Of a DNA stretch of 64,000 bases, positions 23,172-33,715 are shown one piece after another. The stretch covers positions 11,656,001 through 11,720,000 of the forward strand of contig JAPYXD010000680.1 in NCBI GenBank assembly GCA_030998225.1, given 5' to 3'. Numbering within the stretch: position 1 is the stretch's first letter; the number at the start of each line of letters is the position of its first letter. This DNA is from Diplolepis rosae. Its lineage: Eukaryota; Arthropoda; Insecta; Hymenoptera; Diplolepididae. The notes below the pieces were generated by a model that saw only the letters and a list, made by a program, of their open reading frames with translations, had not been told where the DNA came from and did no database searches. The translations under genes were made by a program, and so were the position numbers.

Positions 23172-23474
23172 CTTAAAGGTAGTTGATCCACAAAAATTAG
23201 ACCTCAGGCAAAAATGGATAATTTTACTTTCAAGAATAGAAATATTATTATTGAAGGGCTTTTTTGAAATAAAAAAGATTATTTTACAAGAAAAAAATTT
23301 GAAACACAGAAAAATAATATTATTAATAAATTTTATTTTTGCTCCAACTTTTTTTCTTATCGCTTCTTACCAAATTTTAAAAAATTATGCGATTTTAATA
23401 AATTACAAATCACTTTTTCAAGAAAAAGATTCCCTACAACTTAACCATTTCCAATTTTCCAAAATGATAATATA
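23172..23474. mobile_element. GACCTCAGGC-family left half
   Basis: Begins TTAAAGGTAGTTGATCCAC and GACCTCAGGC, matches the left part of 44931-45880 to about 23470, then stops. The 108-codon frame across it repeats at other copies (23149, 44981, 45598) and shows only A/T-driven Ile/Leu/Lys. Confidence 0.75.
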
Positions 23475-23604
23475 AATAATATAAATATTTTTTAGAATTA
23501 TCATTATAAAATAAAACATATCCGTGTAACCAAAATATTTCTTTAAATCAACCAAATTATTTTAACCAACCAATTAACATTTTTTTTGTGTCTAAATATA
23601 CTTT

Positions 23605-23860
23605 CAGAAAAAATATTTAGTTGAATGCATGAAAATAATTTGTTTGATAGGCTTTTTTTTATATAAACAAAAGATTTATTTAAATATAATGACTTTGTTT
23701 AATTCAAACAAAATATCTTTGGGTCATATAAATATTTGTTTAAATTAAATAAAATTTTCTTCAAAACAAACAAATTATTGTATTCGTAAAGTCAGAAATA
23801 TAATTTGTTTGATTTAAGGCAGAAATTTATTTAATTTGACCAAAAAGTTGAATTGAACTA
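23605..23860. mobile_element. AATTTGTTTGATT-word MITE, degenerate
   Basis: ATAATTTGTTTGATTTAAGG and AACAAAATATCTTTGG match elements at 25560, 34654 and 40071. Terminal CACTGAG not preserved. Confidence 0.65.
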
Positions 23861-24400
23861 CAAATGGAAGTTTGTCGAAAAGAAAGTTCTCCCGGGTTTT
23901 ATTGCTGGAAAGTAAATAAACGTATCAGAATCTATCTCCGACATCGTTTGTCCCGGAAGTTTCGGAAGCTTTCCGTATTTGGAAGGTTTCTTCAAAGGCG
24001 AAAAGAAAGGGCCGAGCGTCAGAGGCAGAGTACGAGGTGCGCGGCGCGCGATGAAACTTTTAATAAATGGCAGAGTCGATATGAAGTATAGGACTTTGAC
24101 ATATCGTGTGTCTGTAATGTATAGTTAAATCTGGCAGCAGATGTGGCGGGTGCTCTCTCCGCGCGCCCGACTCACTCGCTGTCTCTCTCTCTTTCTCTCT
24201 CTCGACACTCCGTGGGGTGTTTCCACCCTCGCAGCATCCCTGACTTTTCTCCCAACCATATCCTCTCCATCCACTGTAAAATCAAATAATTCACCGCGGA
24301 AAAAACGAACTACAATCCAGAGGCAGGTATACTCAATCGGAAAAAAGTTTACGCGTACTTGTTTTTCATTATAGTGCAACAAATTCGACTGCAGAAGGAT
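23861..24400. other. GC-richer non-repetitive island with TC/GA tract
   Basis: Contains CTGTCTCTCTCTCTTTCTCT at about 24180 (GAGAG on minus). Frames on both strands (23864-24091, 24125-24382) are Arg/Ser-rich and unlike known proteins. May be a regulatory element. Confidence 0.4.
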
Positions 24401-24484
24401 TCACTTATCATTTACTTTTAATTTTTTCTAGCACTCATGCTTTAATTAATTGAAAAGATTTTATACTGTTTTAAATATGCAGGA

Positions 24485-25507
24485 TTAAGGCCATGGACCA
24501 ACCAGACCACATGATTAAACTCTTGTAAAAGTTCATGTGAAATAACTTTTTCATTTTACAAAATATCTTCCTGATAATTTTGAAAATATAATAGAAGACG
24601 ATAAAGAACGTCCGACCATTTCATTTGAGCGAAAATTTTACAAACATTTTTACAGTTAATTGTAATTATCGATTACTTCTCGAATTTAATACCCATTATA
24701 ATTTCATTTAATTCTCATCGTAAAACTCGCGCTTTGCGCTCGAAAACAAAAGATATAACTCCTATGGAAAAATGCTTGGCACCAAAGTTGTAGATCTTTT
24801 TAAAATAAAAAATTTTAATAACAATTTTACCTAACATTTTTCCGTATCTCGTATAATTAAGCTGAAAAGTTGATTTTTTGAATTTTATAAAAAAGTTTTT
24901 GATGCATAAAAGAAAAGATATAAGTCCTATGAAAAAATTAGTCAACAGTAAATTTGTATATCTTTTTAAAATGAAAATTTTTTTCTTAAAACAAATTTTT
25001 TTTGTATCCCGCATAGATCTGGTGCAAAATGAAATTTTTGATAACGTTTTTCTTATCAAACCGAAAACTACGTGTTCGATCAGAAAATGATCCAAAGTGA
25101 ATTTGTAGATCTCTTTAAAATAAACAATTTTGTTTCTTAAAATTTTTTCCGTATCGTATATTTTAGTGGAAAAATTAAATTGTTTATTTTGAGATAACTG
25201 TTTTTAATGGATAAAATCAGTAAAAATGGATTTAAAAATTACGATAATGTTAGTTCCGATGACGCGCATACTAATGTAAAATATGCTGTTAAAATTTCAG
25301 AACTCCCCGAAAAAGGGGAGTTTTAGAAAAATGCGTTTAAAGTTTCGAGAACATTTTGTCCATGCATAAAATACTTCGAATGGAGTCCTGTAATATCTCC
25401 TAACATAATTTTTAATGTGTTTATTTCCGAATAATGCAATTGTAAAATTGTAACTTTTCGAACCCATCGCAGTCACGTCATGTGGTCCGATTGATTCAAG
25501 GCCTTAA
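24485..25507. mobile_element. GGCCATGGATC-family TTAA element, long copy
   Basis: TTAAGGCCATGGACCAACC ... GGTCCGATTGATTCAAGGCCTTAA-type right end; TTAA at 24485 and 25504. The interior 24715-25190 is the long AT-rich repeat (GTAGATCTTTTT, CGTATCTCG); 25240-25440 matches 32690-32890. Confidence 0.65.
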
Positions 25508-25559
25508 AACCCAAAATTTATATCAACAAGTAAAATTCTTATGCTTAGATTGTTTCTTA

Positions 25560-25857
25560 CACTGAGAAAAAAGATTTGATTGAATCAATGAAAATAATTT
25601 GTTTGAACGACTTTCTTTGATTAAAAGGAATGATTTGTTTAAATGAAAGAAATTATTGTATTCGTAAAGTCAGTAATATAATTTGTTTGATTTAAGGCAG
25701 AAATTTGTTTGATTCGAACAAATATTTATTTTGTCCAAAGATATTTTGTTTGAATCGAACAAATTTTGTTGCATTAAAACAAATCATTTCTTCAAATCAA
25801 AGAAAGTCGTTCAAACAAATTATTTTCTTTGATTCAATCAGATATTTTTTCTCAGTG
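25560..25857. mobile_element. CACTGAGAAAAAAGATTTGA MITE
   Basis: CACTGAGAAAAAAGATTTGA ... TTTTTTCTCAGTG, 298 bp; arms of AATTTGTTTGATT/AATCAAACAAATT words. TA on the left flank. Confidence 0.9.
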
Positions 25858-26029
25858 CCCTGGTCGAAAATTATAATCATATATTTCAGAACTTTTATAC
25901 TTTATGCAAATTTAGCATTAAAATATAATGAAAAACTTATTTTCTAATTTAAATTTCTAATTTTAATTCTTATTCCCTCTTAAAGAAACCCTTCTTATTT
26001 GAATTTAAGAAGCAGACAAATAATCTGAA

Positions 26030-26350
26030 TATGAATCTTGTACGAAATGAAGAGAATCCCTTGTAACTCAAAGTCGCTGCTCCGAAGGTTAGGACTGGCT
26101 AACAATTTTTTTAACGCGTGGTGTGAAGTTTTCAATCAAATTGGCTGTCCAAATGAGAGCCCCGCCACAAAGCGGATCAGGGTAATCTGTCATCAAAACT
26201 GCCTCACGGTTTGTCCCGTTGTGTCTCCGTAACACCAGCCGGTGCCCACAGCAGTTTCAACCGTTAATACTACGTCACGGTTGCATTCGAGGCATACAAA
26301 CTGTTTCAAAATAAACTCTTCATTATAGAGACACTGTTTCGAATGCATAT
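26030..26350. other. GC-richer non-repetitive island
   Basis: Short, no known protein in the 64-codon frame. Possible conserved noncoding element. Confidence 0.3.
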
Positions 26351-26692
26351 ACGGAAATTATTGAACGTAACATTTCCTGAATATTAATTGAAGTTGTTTT
26401 TTCAATTTAAACTAATATATCTCGTAATTAAAAATATTTATCTAAGGGGATCCGTCACTTTTATTTGGTATATTTTTGATTTTCTTGAAATTTTCCAAAA
26501 ATGTTATTTTTTTATTCTCTATACTTTTCTAAGTATGTGTGTCAATTTTCAGGGCAATCTGATTTTTTTTCCTTGGAAAAATAAATATGAGTAAAAGTTG
26601 ATATGATTTGCGAATAACACGTTTTTAGAGAAAATTAGCTTCTTACACAAAATAATTTGTTTATTTATATACTAATGTTGAATAACTTTCTT

Positions 26693-26950
26693 GTTTTCAA
26701 CCAATTGTCATGATTCTTGCTTTATTTTATTCCTTACAGTGTGTAGCAACTTTTTGGATTTGAAAAGTACTCTAGCTAAAAAATAACTACAAAAAATTAT
26801 TTTTTCATATTTTGGGATATATTAATTCATTTGTTTATTTTATTTGTAACTTGGTTTTCAGTTATATTACCTTATTTTCCATACCAAAAAAGTTGCTATC
26901 ACATTGTAAGGAACAAAATAAGAAAAGAATCATTCCAATTGGTTGAAAAA
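26693..26950. mobile_element. palindromic element with GTTGAAAACAAGAAAG-like arms
   Basis: TTTTCAACCAATTGTCATGA ... AGCAACTTTTTGG, then CCAAAAAAGTTGCT ... CATTCCAATTGGTTGAAAA inverted. Confidence 0.6.
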
Positions 26951-27603
26951 AAAAATAGTTATTTAAAGTCAAAAAATGCCCAAAAAACTCAACATTTTTG
27001 GTTTGAGACTACGTAAAGGTACTGGAATTTTTAAACAAGCTCAAAACCTTTTTAAAAAAGGTAAACATAAAGAAATAATATTGAGAGTAATTTCCTGTCT
27101 ATATTTATTTAGCGCAAAGCATTCTTAGAGAAGAAAACATGTGCAGCATTTCGAAATACTCTATTATCTCGGAATTAAAAAATGTTCATTCATCTTTGCA
27201 TCAAGAGACAAAGTTAATTTTTAAACAATAATAAAAAATTTGTTTGCTCTGTAATTTTAGAAGTTTGTGTTTCTTAACTGTCTTTATGTTATTCACAATA
27301 ACATTGAAAATAGAAAAAATTATTTTAGGGTTAAACGGAATTATGTATCGAGTTTTTAATTTGAATGAAAATATGCTCAAAATAAAAATTATTGAACTCT
27401 GCTTCGTTGGAAATCATCTAACAACATGTAATGCACACTCTCAATTTGTAAACTTTTAGTATAACACTAACAAGTGTGAAAAATGTATTTTAATTGCTAC
27501 AGGAAATCACATATTTTTGTATTATTATTAAATATTTTATAAAATTAAATCATCGGAATTCGCACTCATTAGCCAATTATAAATATATTACTGTTTACAA
27601 GCA

Positions 27604-27680
27604 GCATGTATACGCTGACGAATCAGTGAAATTCCCCTGATACGCATCTACATTCACCTGATTCATTAGCGTATATATGC
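27604..27680. mobile_element. small palindrome GCATGTATACGCTGACGAATCAG
   Basis: Left GTATACGCTGACGAATCAG is matched inverted by CTGATTCATTAGCGTATAT on the right. Miniature remnant. Confidence 0.45.
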
Positions 27681-27922
27681 TGATCGTAATTAGTAGTATA
27701 CTTATATTGTTGATTCAAAATTACAAAATACACTGGCGAATACTTTAAAGATGCTTATATTCTTATTTGTGAAATAAGATATTCACTGCTAATAGAAACA
27801 TTATTAAATTTCATACTCATTTATATATGAATTTTAATATTTTTGTATATTATTGATGAAACAATAAACTGGTATATCAAATTCAATATACTAAGTATTT
27901 AATTTAATTTAACAAATTTTAA

Positions 27923-28010
27923 TGGTAGAGTTCGAATGCCACCGACAATCGGAAGACCCGGGCTCAAATCCCAGCACAGTCGAAAACGTCTCTTTTTTCA
28001 CAGAAATATT
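27923..28010 (+). repeat. tRNA-like SINE module, copy 1
   Basis: GGGCTCAAATCCCAG resembles a T arm/B box; followed by GCACAGTCGAAAACGTCTC and TTCACAGAAATATTTC, as in the other three copies. No intact tRNA fold. Confidence 0.6.
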
Positions 28011-28439
28011 TCTAATTATTTTAAATTTAATTTAATACCACGAATTTAACATTTCATGTAATTTGATTATATGCAGTTATATAAACTTTTTTTTGAAGCA
28101 AACTTAAGTTATCAGTAACAAAATAGATTATTTTTATTCGAAGAGATACGTATTCAATTTTGAATCATTCATAATATCCAAGTAGTTGAAAAATACTTAT
28201 ATACATTATGAATTTTCATATTTACAGCAATTTTTCGCTCGAATCCGCCCGGTATATCGAATTTCTGACATAATTACCAAGTATATTTAATAATATTTAC
28301 GAGTATAATTAAATTGTTTCGAAATATCATCTACTAGTTTCAATAATTTACAAGTTATCAAAGAATCTAGAAAATATTCTGTTTTATCGACACCTTAATG
28401 TATATTAAATTTCATATGCTGTATATGCAAATGTCCCTA

Positions 28440-28787
28440 CACGGAGAAAAAAAACTGTTGAATCAACAGATGTCATCTGCTGGAATAGGGACAGCAGATT
28501 TTTTTTGTAATATTTACAGATTTTTCTGTTGGATTCACAGATTGTTTGTAAACTCAACAGATGAACCTGTAAAATCTACAGAAATGTCTGTTAGAATTAC
28601 GGATTTCTCTTTTTTCTTGAAATCCGCAATTCTAACAGACATTTCTGTAGATTTTACAGGTTCATCTGTTGAGTTTACAAACAATCTGTGAATCCAACAG
28701 AAAAATCTGTAAATATTACAAAAAAAATCTGCTGTCCCCATTCCAGCAGATGACATCTGTTGATTCAACAGTTTTTTTTTCTCCGTG
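28440..28787. mobile_element. near-perfect 348-bp hairpin MITE (ACAGAT words)
   Basis: CACGGAGAAAAAAAACTGTT ... TTTTTTTTTCTCCGTG with TA on both sides. Arms of about 170 bp differ at only a few positions, so both strands carry almost the same open frame; it is not a gene. Arms are built of ACAGAT/ATCTGT words. Confidence 0.92.
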
Positions 28788-28799
28788 TATATACTTTTA

Positions 28800-29929
28800 C
28801 TCTAAATTTATTATAAAAACTTCCAATAGTGTTGTACACCTTGCTATTTGCACTGTTAAAAATCTTATTAGTTTTAATAGACTTTAGTATACAAGTGGTA
28901 AATTGAAATTAACAGATTTGTATAATGTTATGAATAAGTAATATATATTCATATTAAATTTAATAACTTTTAAATCAAGATTTAATAAAATTAACAAAAA
29001 TTATTCAAATATATACACATGTGTATTAAAATTCAAATTAAAGTTTGTATTTTTTAAGATGAAAGTATTTTAAATTTAATATACGTTACTGGAAAAAACT
29101 TCCATTACATGTAATGGAAGTTTAATACATAAATTTCTAACAGTGTGCATTGTAAAATGTTGGAGACGTTACTAGAAAAAATTAATTCTTTACAGTAACG
29201 CGTTACAGAATTTAAAAGTAACTCGTCACCGTTACTGATTAAAATAACGTCACGTTACTTTAGACTACATTTTTTTTCTAATAAATAAAGAGGACATTGT
29301 TCAAAATTATTATTTTTAAATTTCGCGCGTAACTTGTTGTGCCTGCACGAAGAAACTTTTAATAGCAAAATATGTTTTGTTTTATTATGATAATTATGAA
29401 AAATTTCAGGAATCTAGGGAAAATCAAGGTGCAATTGTAATTATTCCTAGTTGACTGATAATTTTTCGCATTCAAAATACAAGATTCGAAAAGTGATATG
29501 AAACTTTAGTATAAGTTAGAGTCAAGTTTGATACAATCTATAGTAAATTATCATATAGACCATCTAAAATTCAGTATTACGCTGTGAAAAATTATTACTT
29601 CGCTAAACGTAGTTTAGCAAAAATTGTAAACTTCGGTTTCTCCGTATATCAGCCAATGAATATTCTCTTCGTCGATAAATCGTGTCCACTATTGAAGTGG
29701 AAAAAGAAGGAGAATATTCTCTCTCTCTTGAGTAAAAATAAACCAATCTTACAAGAACTCTCGTCTCTGTCGGTAAGTTAGAGCCAATAAAATGACAAGT
29801 AACCAAGTAAAAATAACCGAAATAAAACCCATATTGTTTTATTAATATCTAAGCAATATCCCCCCTTAAAAATTTGTTCCAACATCGCCCTCAACTATAT
29901 GCTAAACAGGAAGTAATCCTCTCTCCTGG
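28800..29929. other. AT-rich with GTAAC/GTTAC words and a palindrome
   Basis: 29085-29270 shows GTTACT/AGTAAC words in both orientations, probably a decayed word-type MITE; beyond it to 29929 nothing was recognised. Confidence 0.4.
29096..29123. repeat. perfect 28-bp palindrome
   Basis: AAACTTCCATTACA and its complement TGTAATGGAAGTTT abut with no spacer. Confidence 0.9.
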
Positions 29930-30976
29930 TTAAAAGTTCGCAAAACCCTAGAAAGTCCCCCTTCCCGAGAGAATCACTTCTCTTTCAATAAACATATTCG
30001 GATCCGCAAATGGATTCTCCGCACTTGCCTCCCGCATTACAAAGTGTCCTATCCATGAGAGAAAGTAGAGGACGAGTACCTGGAACCTCGTGGTCGAGCA
30101 CGTGACAGTGTCCCCTCCACCGTGAGAAGAACCAGAGTGCGCGCTGGCGCGTACCGCCCACAGTGCGCCAACGGTCGTGGCCGCCCTTGGGCGCCTCGTG
30201 CTCAACTGCACAAGAGTCGGTTGTATGCACTGCCACAGTCCGGAGCTCGATCCAAAAGCCCGTGCCTTCCACCGATCCCTCCGAGTTGATGCCAGCCCGC
30301 CTACGTAAAGAGGGTTGAGCTCACCGGACCCGTTACCGAGCCACTATTGGTCCGCAGCCAGTGTCACGTGATCCTCACAAGAGCACCACTTACTCCTTGC
30401 TGGTGCCTCAAGAAAAGAGACAACAGTAACAAAAGAGACACGCCACGGAGAACGTTGGAGAAGTGAAAAAGATCGTATGGAATTTCACCAACGTCCTCCA
30501 CCTCTTCCAACTCCACCTAACCTTCTCCTCAATTTTACCTACACCGTTTCTACGATTCCGACCGATCGGAAGAGTAACAGTGCCCGACTGCTTATCCGTG
30601 ACCTCTCGCTGGATCCAGTTGCCGATAAAACCTCCCAATCCTCGAGCTGACACCCTATCGTGAAAGTGTACCAGTGGATTGTGATGATTCTCAAGCTTTC
30701 TCTTATCGGCGAACCCAAACCGTGGATCGAGTGATAAGTGATTGTGTCTGGATTTGGTAGGGAGTTTTCTAGTACCTCAGAATCACCCTTAATACTCAAA
30801 GACCCAAAGTTCTGAGAGAAAAGTTTAATTATAGGGGATTCCTTAACTAATTTAAAATTGGTCGTGTCTGTGAAAGTGAGTGTTTTACAGAGATTATAGA
30901 GCTTAGTCTAATCTACCCTAGAGAATTGTCTACCTTAGTTTGGAAAAAACTAGGGTAGATCCTGGAACTTGGTTCC
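29930..30976 (+). promoter_or_regulatory. pb upstream region: candidate promoter and 5' leader
   Basis: About 1 kb of non-repetitive, clearly GC-richer sequence directly before the pb exon, unlike the AT-rich transposon-laden flanks. Open frames on both strands here (for example 30463-30663 plus, 29985-30272 minus) resemble no protein I know and look like by-products of base composition; if transcribed, the plus-strand one would be an upstream ORF. No convincing TATA box was picked. The transcription start cannot be placed by eye. Confidence 0.55.
30911..30960 (+). promoter_or_regulatory. 11-bp inverted repeat in the pb leader
   Basis: ATCTACCCTAG at 30911-30921 and its exact complement CTAGGGTAGAT at 30950-30960 would form an 11-bp hairpin with a 28-nt loop ending 16 nt before the chosen pb ATG. 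It could be a leader structure affecting translation, a binding-site pair, or chance. Confidence 0.5.
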
Positions 30977-31484
30977 ATGCGAGGCAAACAGCAGCCTTTG
31001 CATCAGGAAGAGAGGCATCAGCAACGACATTTTATTGGTGGTCCAGAATTGGACCAACTTGAGGGACTGATTGTTGATAAGGAAGTTGCATCCGTGAAGA
31101 CGAGGTCCCCGACACCCGTCCTGGCGAACGACGGAGGGGGTGGCTTCTGGCTGGCCTCGGTGGCCGCGGGGGCCGGGGCTGGTGCCGTTTTGCCCCCGCA
31201 CGGGGCCCATCCCGTGATGGACCCAACCTGCGGCTCCGCAGAAACTGGATTCATCAACAGTCAACCTTCTATGGCTGAGTTTATGACTGCCCTGCCCCAA
31301 CTCTCAGGCGATGGACCCCTCCAACATTCACCTGGGGCTGGGGGTCCCATGAGCCCTGGAAACCATCATCCTGGCTATCATTCGATGATAGATCCCCATG
31401 GGGTTCCAGACCCTATGGGAGTCAATGTTCCCGAATATCCATGGATGAAGGAAAAAAAGACTACTAGAAAAAGCAATCAACAAG
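30977..31484 (+). CDS. pb: proboscipedia (Hox2) first coding exon, partial gene
   Basis: N-terminal part of the Hox transcription factor Proboscipedia, orthologue of vertebrate HOXA2/B2; in insects pb specifies labial and maxillary palp identity and acts in the nucleus. 508 nt encode 169 codons plus one base. Seen: residues 91-102 GFINSQPSMAEF, the pb/HOX2 N-terminal block; a G/A/P-rich linker; residues 154-157 YPWM (Exd/Pbx-binding hexapeptide) inside EYPWMKEKKTTRK, diagnostic for pb. FWLAS at 57-61 resembles YWMTAS at the same place in fly Pb. The exon ends CAACAAG|gtaagg in phase 1; reading on hits a stop at 31574-31576. The ATG at 30977 is chosen because an in-frame TAG lies at 30956-30958; M81 (31217) or an upstream spliced exon are alternatives. 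The homeodomain exons are absent from the window. Higher G+C than its surroundings. Identity is confident; the start is less so. Confidence 0.93.
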
Positions 31485-31490
31485 GTAAGG
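31485..31490 (+). promoter_or_regulatory. pb: pb intron 1 splice donor
   Basis: AAG|gtaagg directly after the conserved KSNQQ codons. Fly Pb also has an NQ-G boundary just after the YPWMKEKKTSRK region, which fits a phase-1 junction supplying the G. No matching downstream exon is visible before the window ends. Confidence 0.8.
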
Positions 31491-31749
31491 GGCAATTTTG
31501 TTCACCTATTATTCTTATCAAAGATCATCGACTATCATTTATCTGGGTTGATTCAAGCATTTTTAGAGAACATTGAACGAGAGGAGATATCGATGCCTCG
31601 GAATTAAATTATCTGTTTTCTAGGTAATCCAATAAGAAACGTGTGGAACATTAAAACTAAGGGGAGTGTTGGCATCATAATGTTGAGAATTAAATGCAAT
31701 TTATTAATTGAGTTGAAAAGAAGTTGAGTTACTACTCTCTAAATCAAAA

Positions 31750-32047
31750 ATTGGAAACGGTTAAGTTGTAGATAATATTTTCATCGAAAAAATAAGCTAT
31801 GATTTAAGAAACTTCAATAATTTTCAAAAAATTGGTAAAAAGCGACAGTAAGGAAAAAGCGATAGTAAGGAAAAATCCTATTACAAAAAGCATTATTAAA
31901 AAATTATTTTTCGTAATTTTTAAATTTTTCATTAAAAAGAGTGTCTTTCCTTACATATAACATGGCTCATGATATAATTTCCAGTCTTGAAATCATAGAA
32001 AAACTTCTTTTTCCAGAGACTGATTTTTGGCTCGACAACTACCTTAA
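31750..32047. mobile_element. GTTGTCGTGCC-family right half
   Basis: Runs from ATTGGAAACGGTTAAGTTGT to GAGACTGATTTTTGGCTCG, ACAACTACCTTAA. Left half missing. Confidence 0.75.
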
Positions 32048-32283
32048 GACCATCAACGAGGCCATATTACCGAATTCTTGTAAAAGTTTATGCAAGATAA
32101 GGTTTTTATTTCACAAAATATCTTCCTGTAAATTTGGAAAATATAAGGGAAGTTTGAGTGAAGATTTTGCAAAAAGTTTTACAGTTCCGCCACCTTTAAT
32201 ATGATTTTCTCTTGTTACATTTCCTAAGTTTTGAGAAAGATTTTTTGCAAATTAAAAAAGTTACCTTACATGAACGAATTAAG
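32044..32283. mobile_element. GGCCAT-family short TTAA element
   Basis: TTAAGACCATCAACGAGGCC ... TTACCTTACATGAACGAATTAA with TTCACAAAATATCTTCCTG inside. Shares TTAA with both neighbours. Confidence 0.55.
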
Positions 32284-32950
32284 GAGGTAGTCCGCTGTGC
32301 AGACTAGAAAAAGCGCTTTCTTTATAATTTGTTAAATGAACAGTATATTTTTAATCAATATATTTTCAATTAGCACTCAACATTATATCTTTCAAGATGT
32401 ATAAAAAGTTTTATGTGGATTTTTGTTTCTTATATTCGACAATATAGTTTCTTGAAATCGGCACCTCAAAAAAAGGCAATCTCATGGCGCAGGTGATTTT
32501 GGGGGTTGTAATTGGTCTATTTGAAAGATTAATAAAGATCATCTATCTATATGACTGTGGATCTCGCTGGAATTAAAATAATGTCTAAATATTGAAAAAT
32601 AACGAAATGTCAGACGTTCAAACATTAGTTATCAATTTTTATGATTATTTAAAAAAAAAGGTATAAAAAATGTAGGATAATTATTTAGAATTGTAGTTTT
32701 AGTTCTGACGATGTGCATACTAATGTGGAATATGCTGCTAAAATTCCAAAAAGATTCATCGAGTAGACTTTTTAAAATCACCTGCACTATCCGAAAAGAG
32801 TGATTATTAGAAAAACGCGTTTAAAGTTTCGAAAACATTTTTATCCATCCATAAAATACTTCGAATGGAGTCCTGAAATTTTTCCTACATAATTTTAAAT
32901 GTTTACTTTTGAATAATGAAATTAAAAATAATCCAATTGTTCGAAATCAT
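32280..32950. mobile_element. TTAAGGAGGTAGTCCGCTGT element, partial
   Basis: Left end as at 20658; the interior includes GCATACTAATGT and AATACTTCGAATGGAGTCCT, shared with 25240-25440. Right end not found. Confidence 0.5.
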
Positions 32951-32978
32951 TAAAATGAACTAGCCCTTAATATATTTC

Positions 32979-33715
32979 TTAAGGTAGCTGTTGTGCCAAA
33001 AATCAAATTTCTGGAAGAAAAGTTTTTTATGATTTCAAGATTTGAAATGACATTATCAATCGTGTCTTATGGAAGGAAAAATATGATTTTTCATGATAAA
33101 AAAAATTAAGACTTACAAAAAATAAAACTTTGAATAATATCTCAGTGGTTGGAGCAGTCAACCGGCAATCGAAAGACCTGGGCTCGAATCCCAGCGCAGT
33201 CGAAAGCGTCTTTTTTTCCACAGAAAGATTTCAAATTCTTTAAAATTTGAATATTTTTTATAATCGAGTTTTTCCTTACTATCGTTTCTTACCAATTTTT
33301 TGAAAATTATTATATTTTCACAAAGCATGGCTTATTTTTTCAGGGAAAATATTCTCTACAACTCCATTGTTTCCAATTTTGAAATTAAAGTTTACAGTTG
33401 CTGATATCCTTCAAAGAATTTAAAAAAATAATTTTTTTTTTTAAATAACTATATTTTGAAGATTATTTACTTATTTTCAAAATTGGAAACAGTAGAGTAG
33501 TAGAAAATATTTTCCCCGAAGAAATAAGTTATGATTTATAAAAATTTAATAATTTTTTGAAAAACTTCTAAGAGGCGGTATTAATAAAAAACATGGTTTA
33601 ATTTATTATTCTTCGTGAGTTTTAATTTCTTTCCTTTCATAAAACCTGACTAATAATATCACTTCAAGTCTTAAAATCACAGAAAAACTTTTTTGATTCG
33701 GCACAACTACCATAA
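32979..33715. mobile_element. GTTGTCGTGCC-family element carrying a tRNA-like module
   Basis: TTAAGGTAGCTGTTGTGCC ... GGCACAACTACCATAA (right TTAA decayed). The left arm is interrupted by the module at 33136. Confidence 0.75.
33136..33233 (+). repeat. tRNA-like SINE module, copy 2
   Basis: TATCTCAGTGGTTGGAGCA resembles a D arm/A box; CTGGGCTCGAATCCCAG is a five-pair T arm with a 7-nt loop and B box. Acceptor and anticodon stems do not pair, so it is not a tRNA gene. Followed by TCGAAAGCGTC, T7 and CCACAGAAAGATTTC. Confidence 0.65.

Noticed and set aside
28398..28768. Mirror ORFs of 97 and 77 codons with almost the same protein
   Set aside because: Both come from the two strands of a near-perfect hairpin MITE; the shared reading is a by-product of the palindrome.
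29930..30653. A separate gene upstream of pb from GC-rich frames on both strands
   Set aside because: No frame resembles a known protein and none shows consistent start, motif or splice structure; treated as promoter/leader.
30911..30960. mir-10 family hairpin near pb (TACCCT similarity)
   Set aside because: The sequence reads TACCCTAGAG, not the TACCCTGTAG seed region of mir-10, and the hairpin stem is only 11 bp.
30950..31300. Minus-strand frames of 64-116 codons opposite the pb exon
   Set aside because: Shadow frames of a GC-rich conserved exon; the plus-strand frame has the Hox motifs.
33136..33233. Functional tRNA gene
   Set aside because: D-like and T-like arms are present but acceptor and anticodon stems do not pair.
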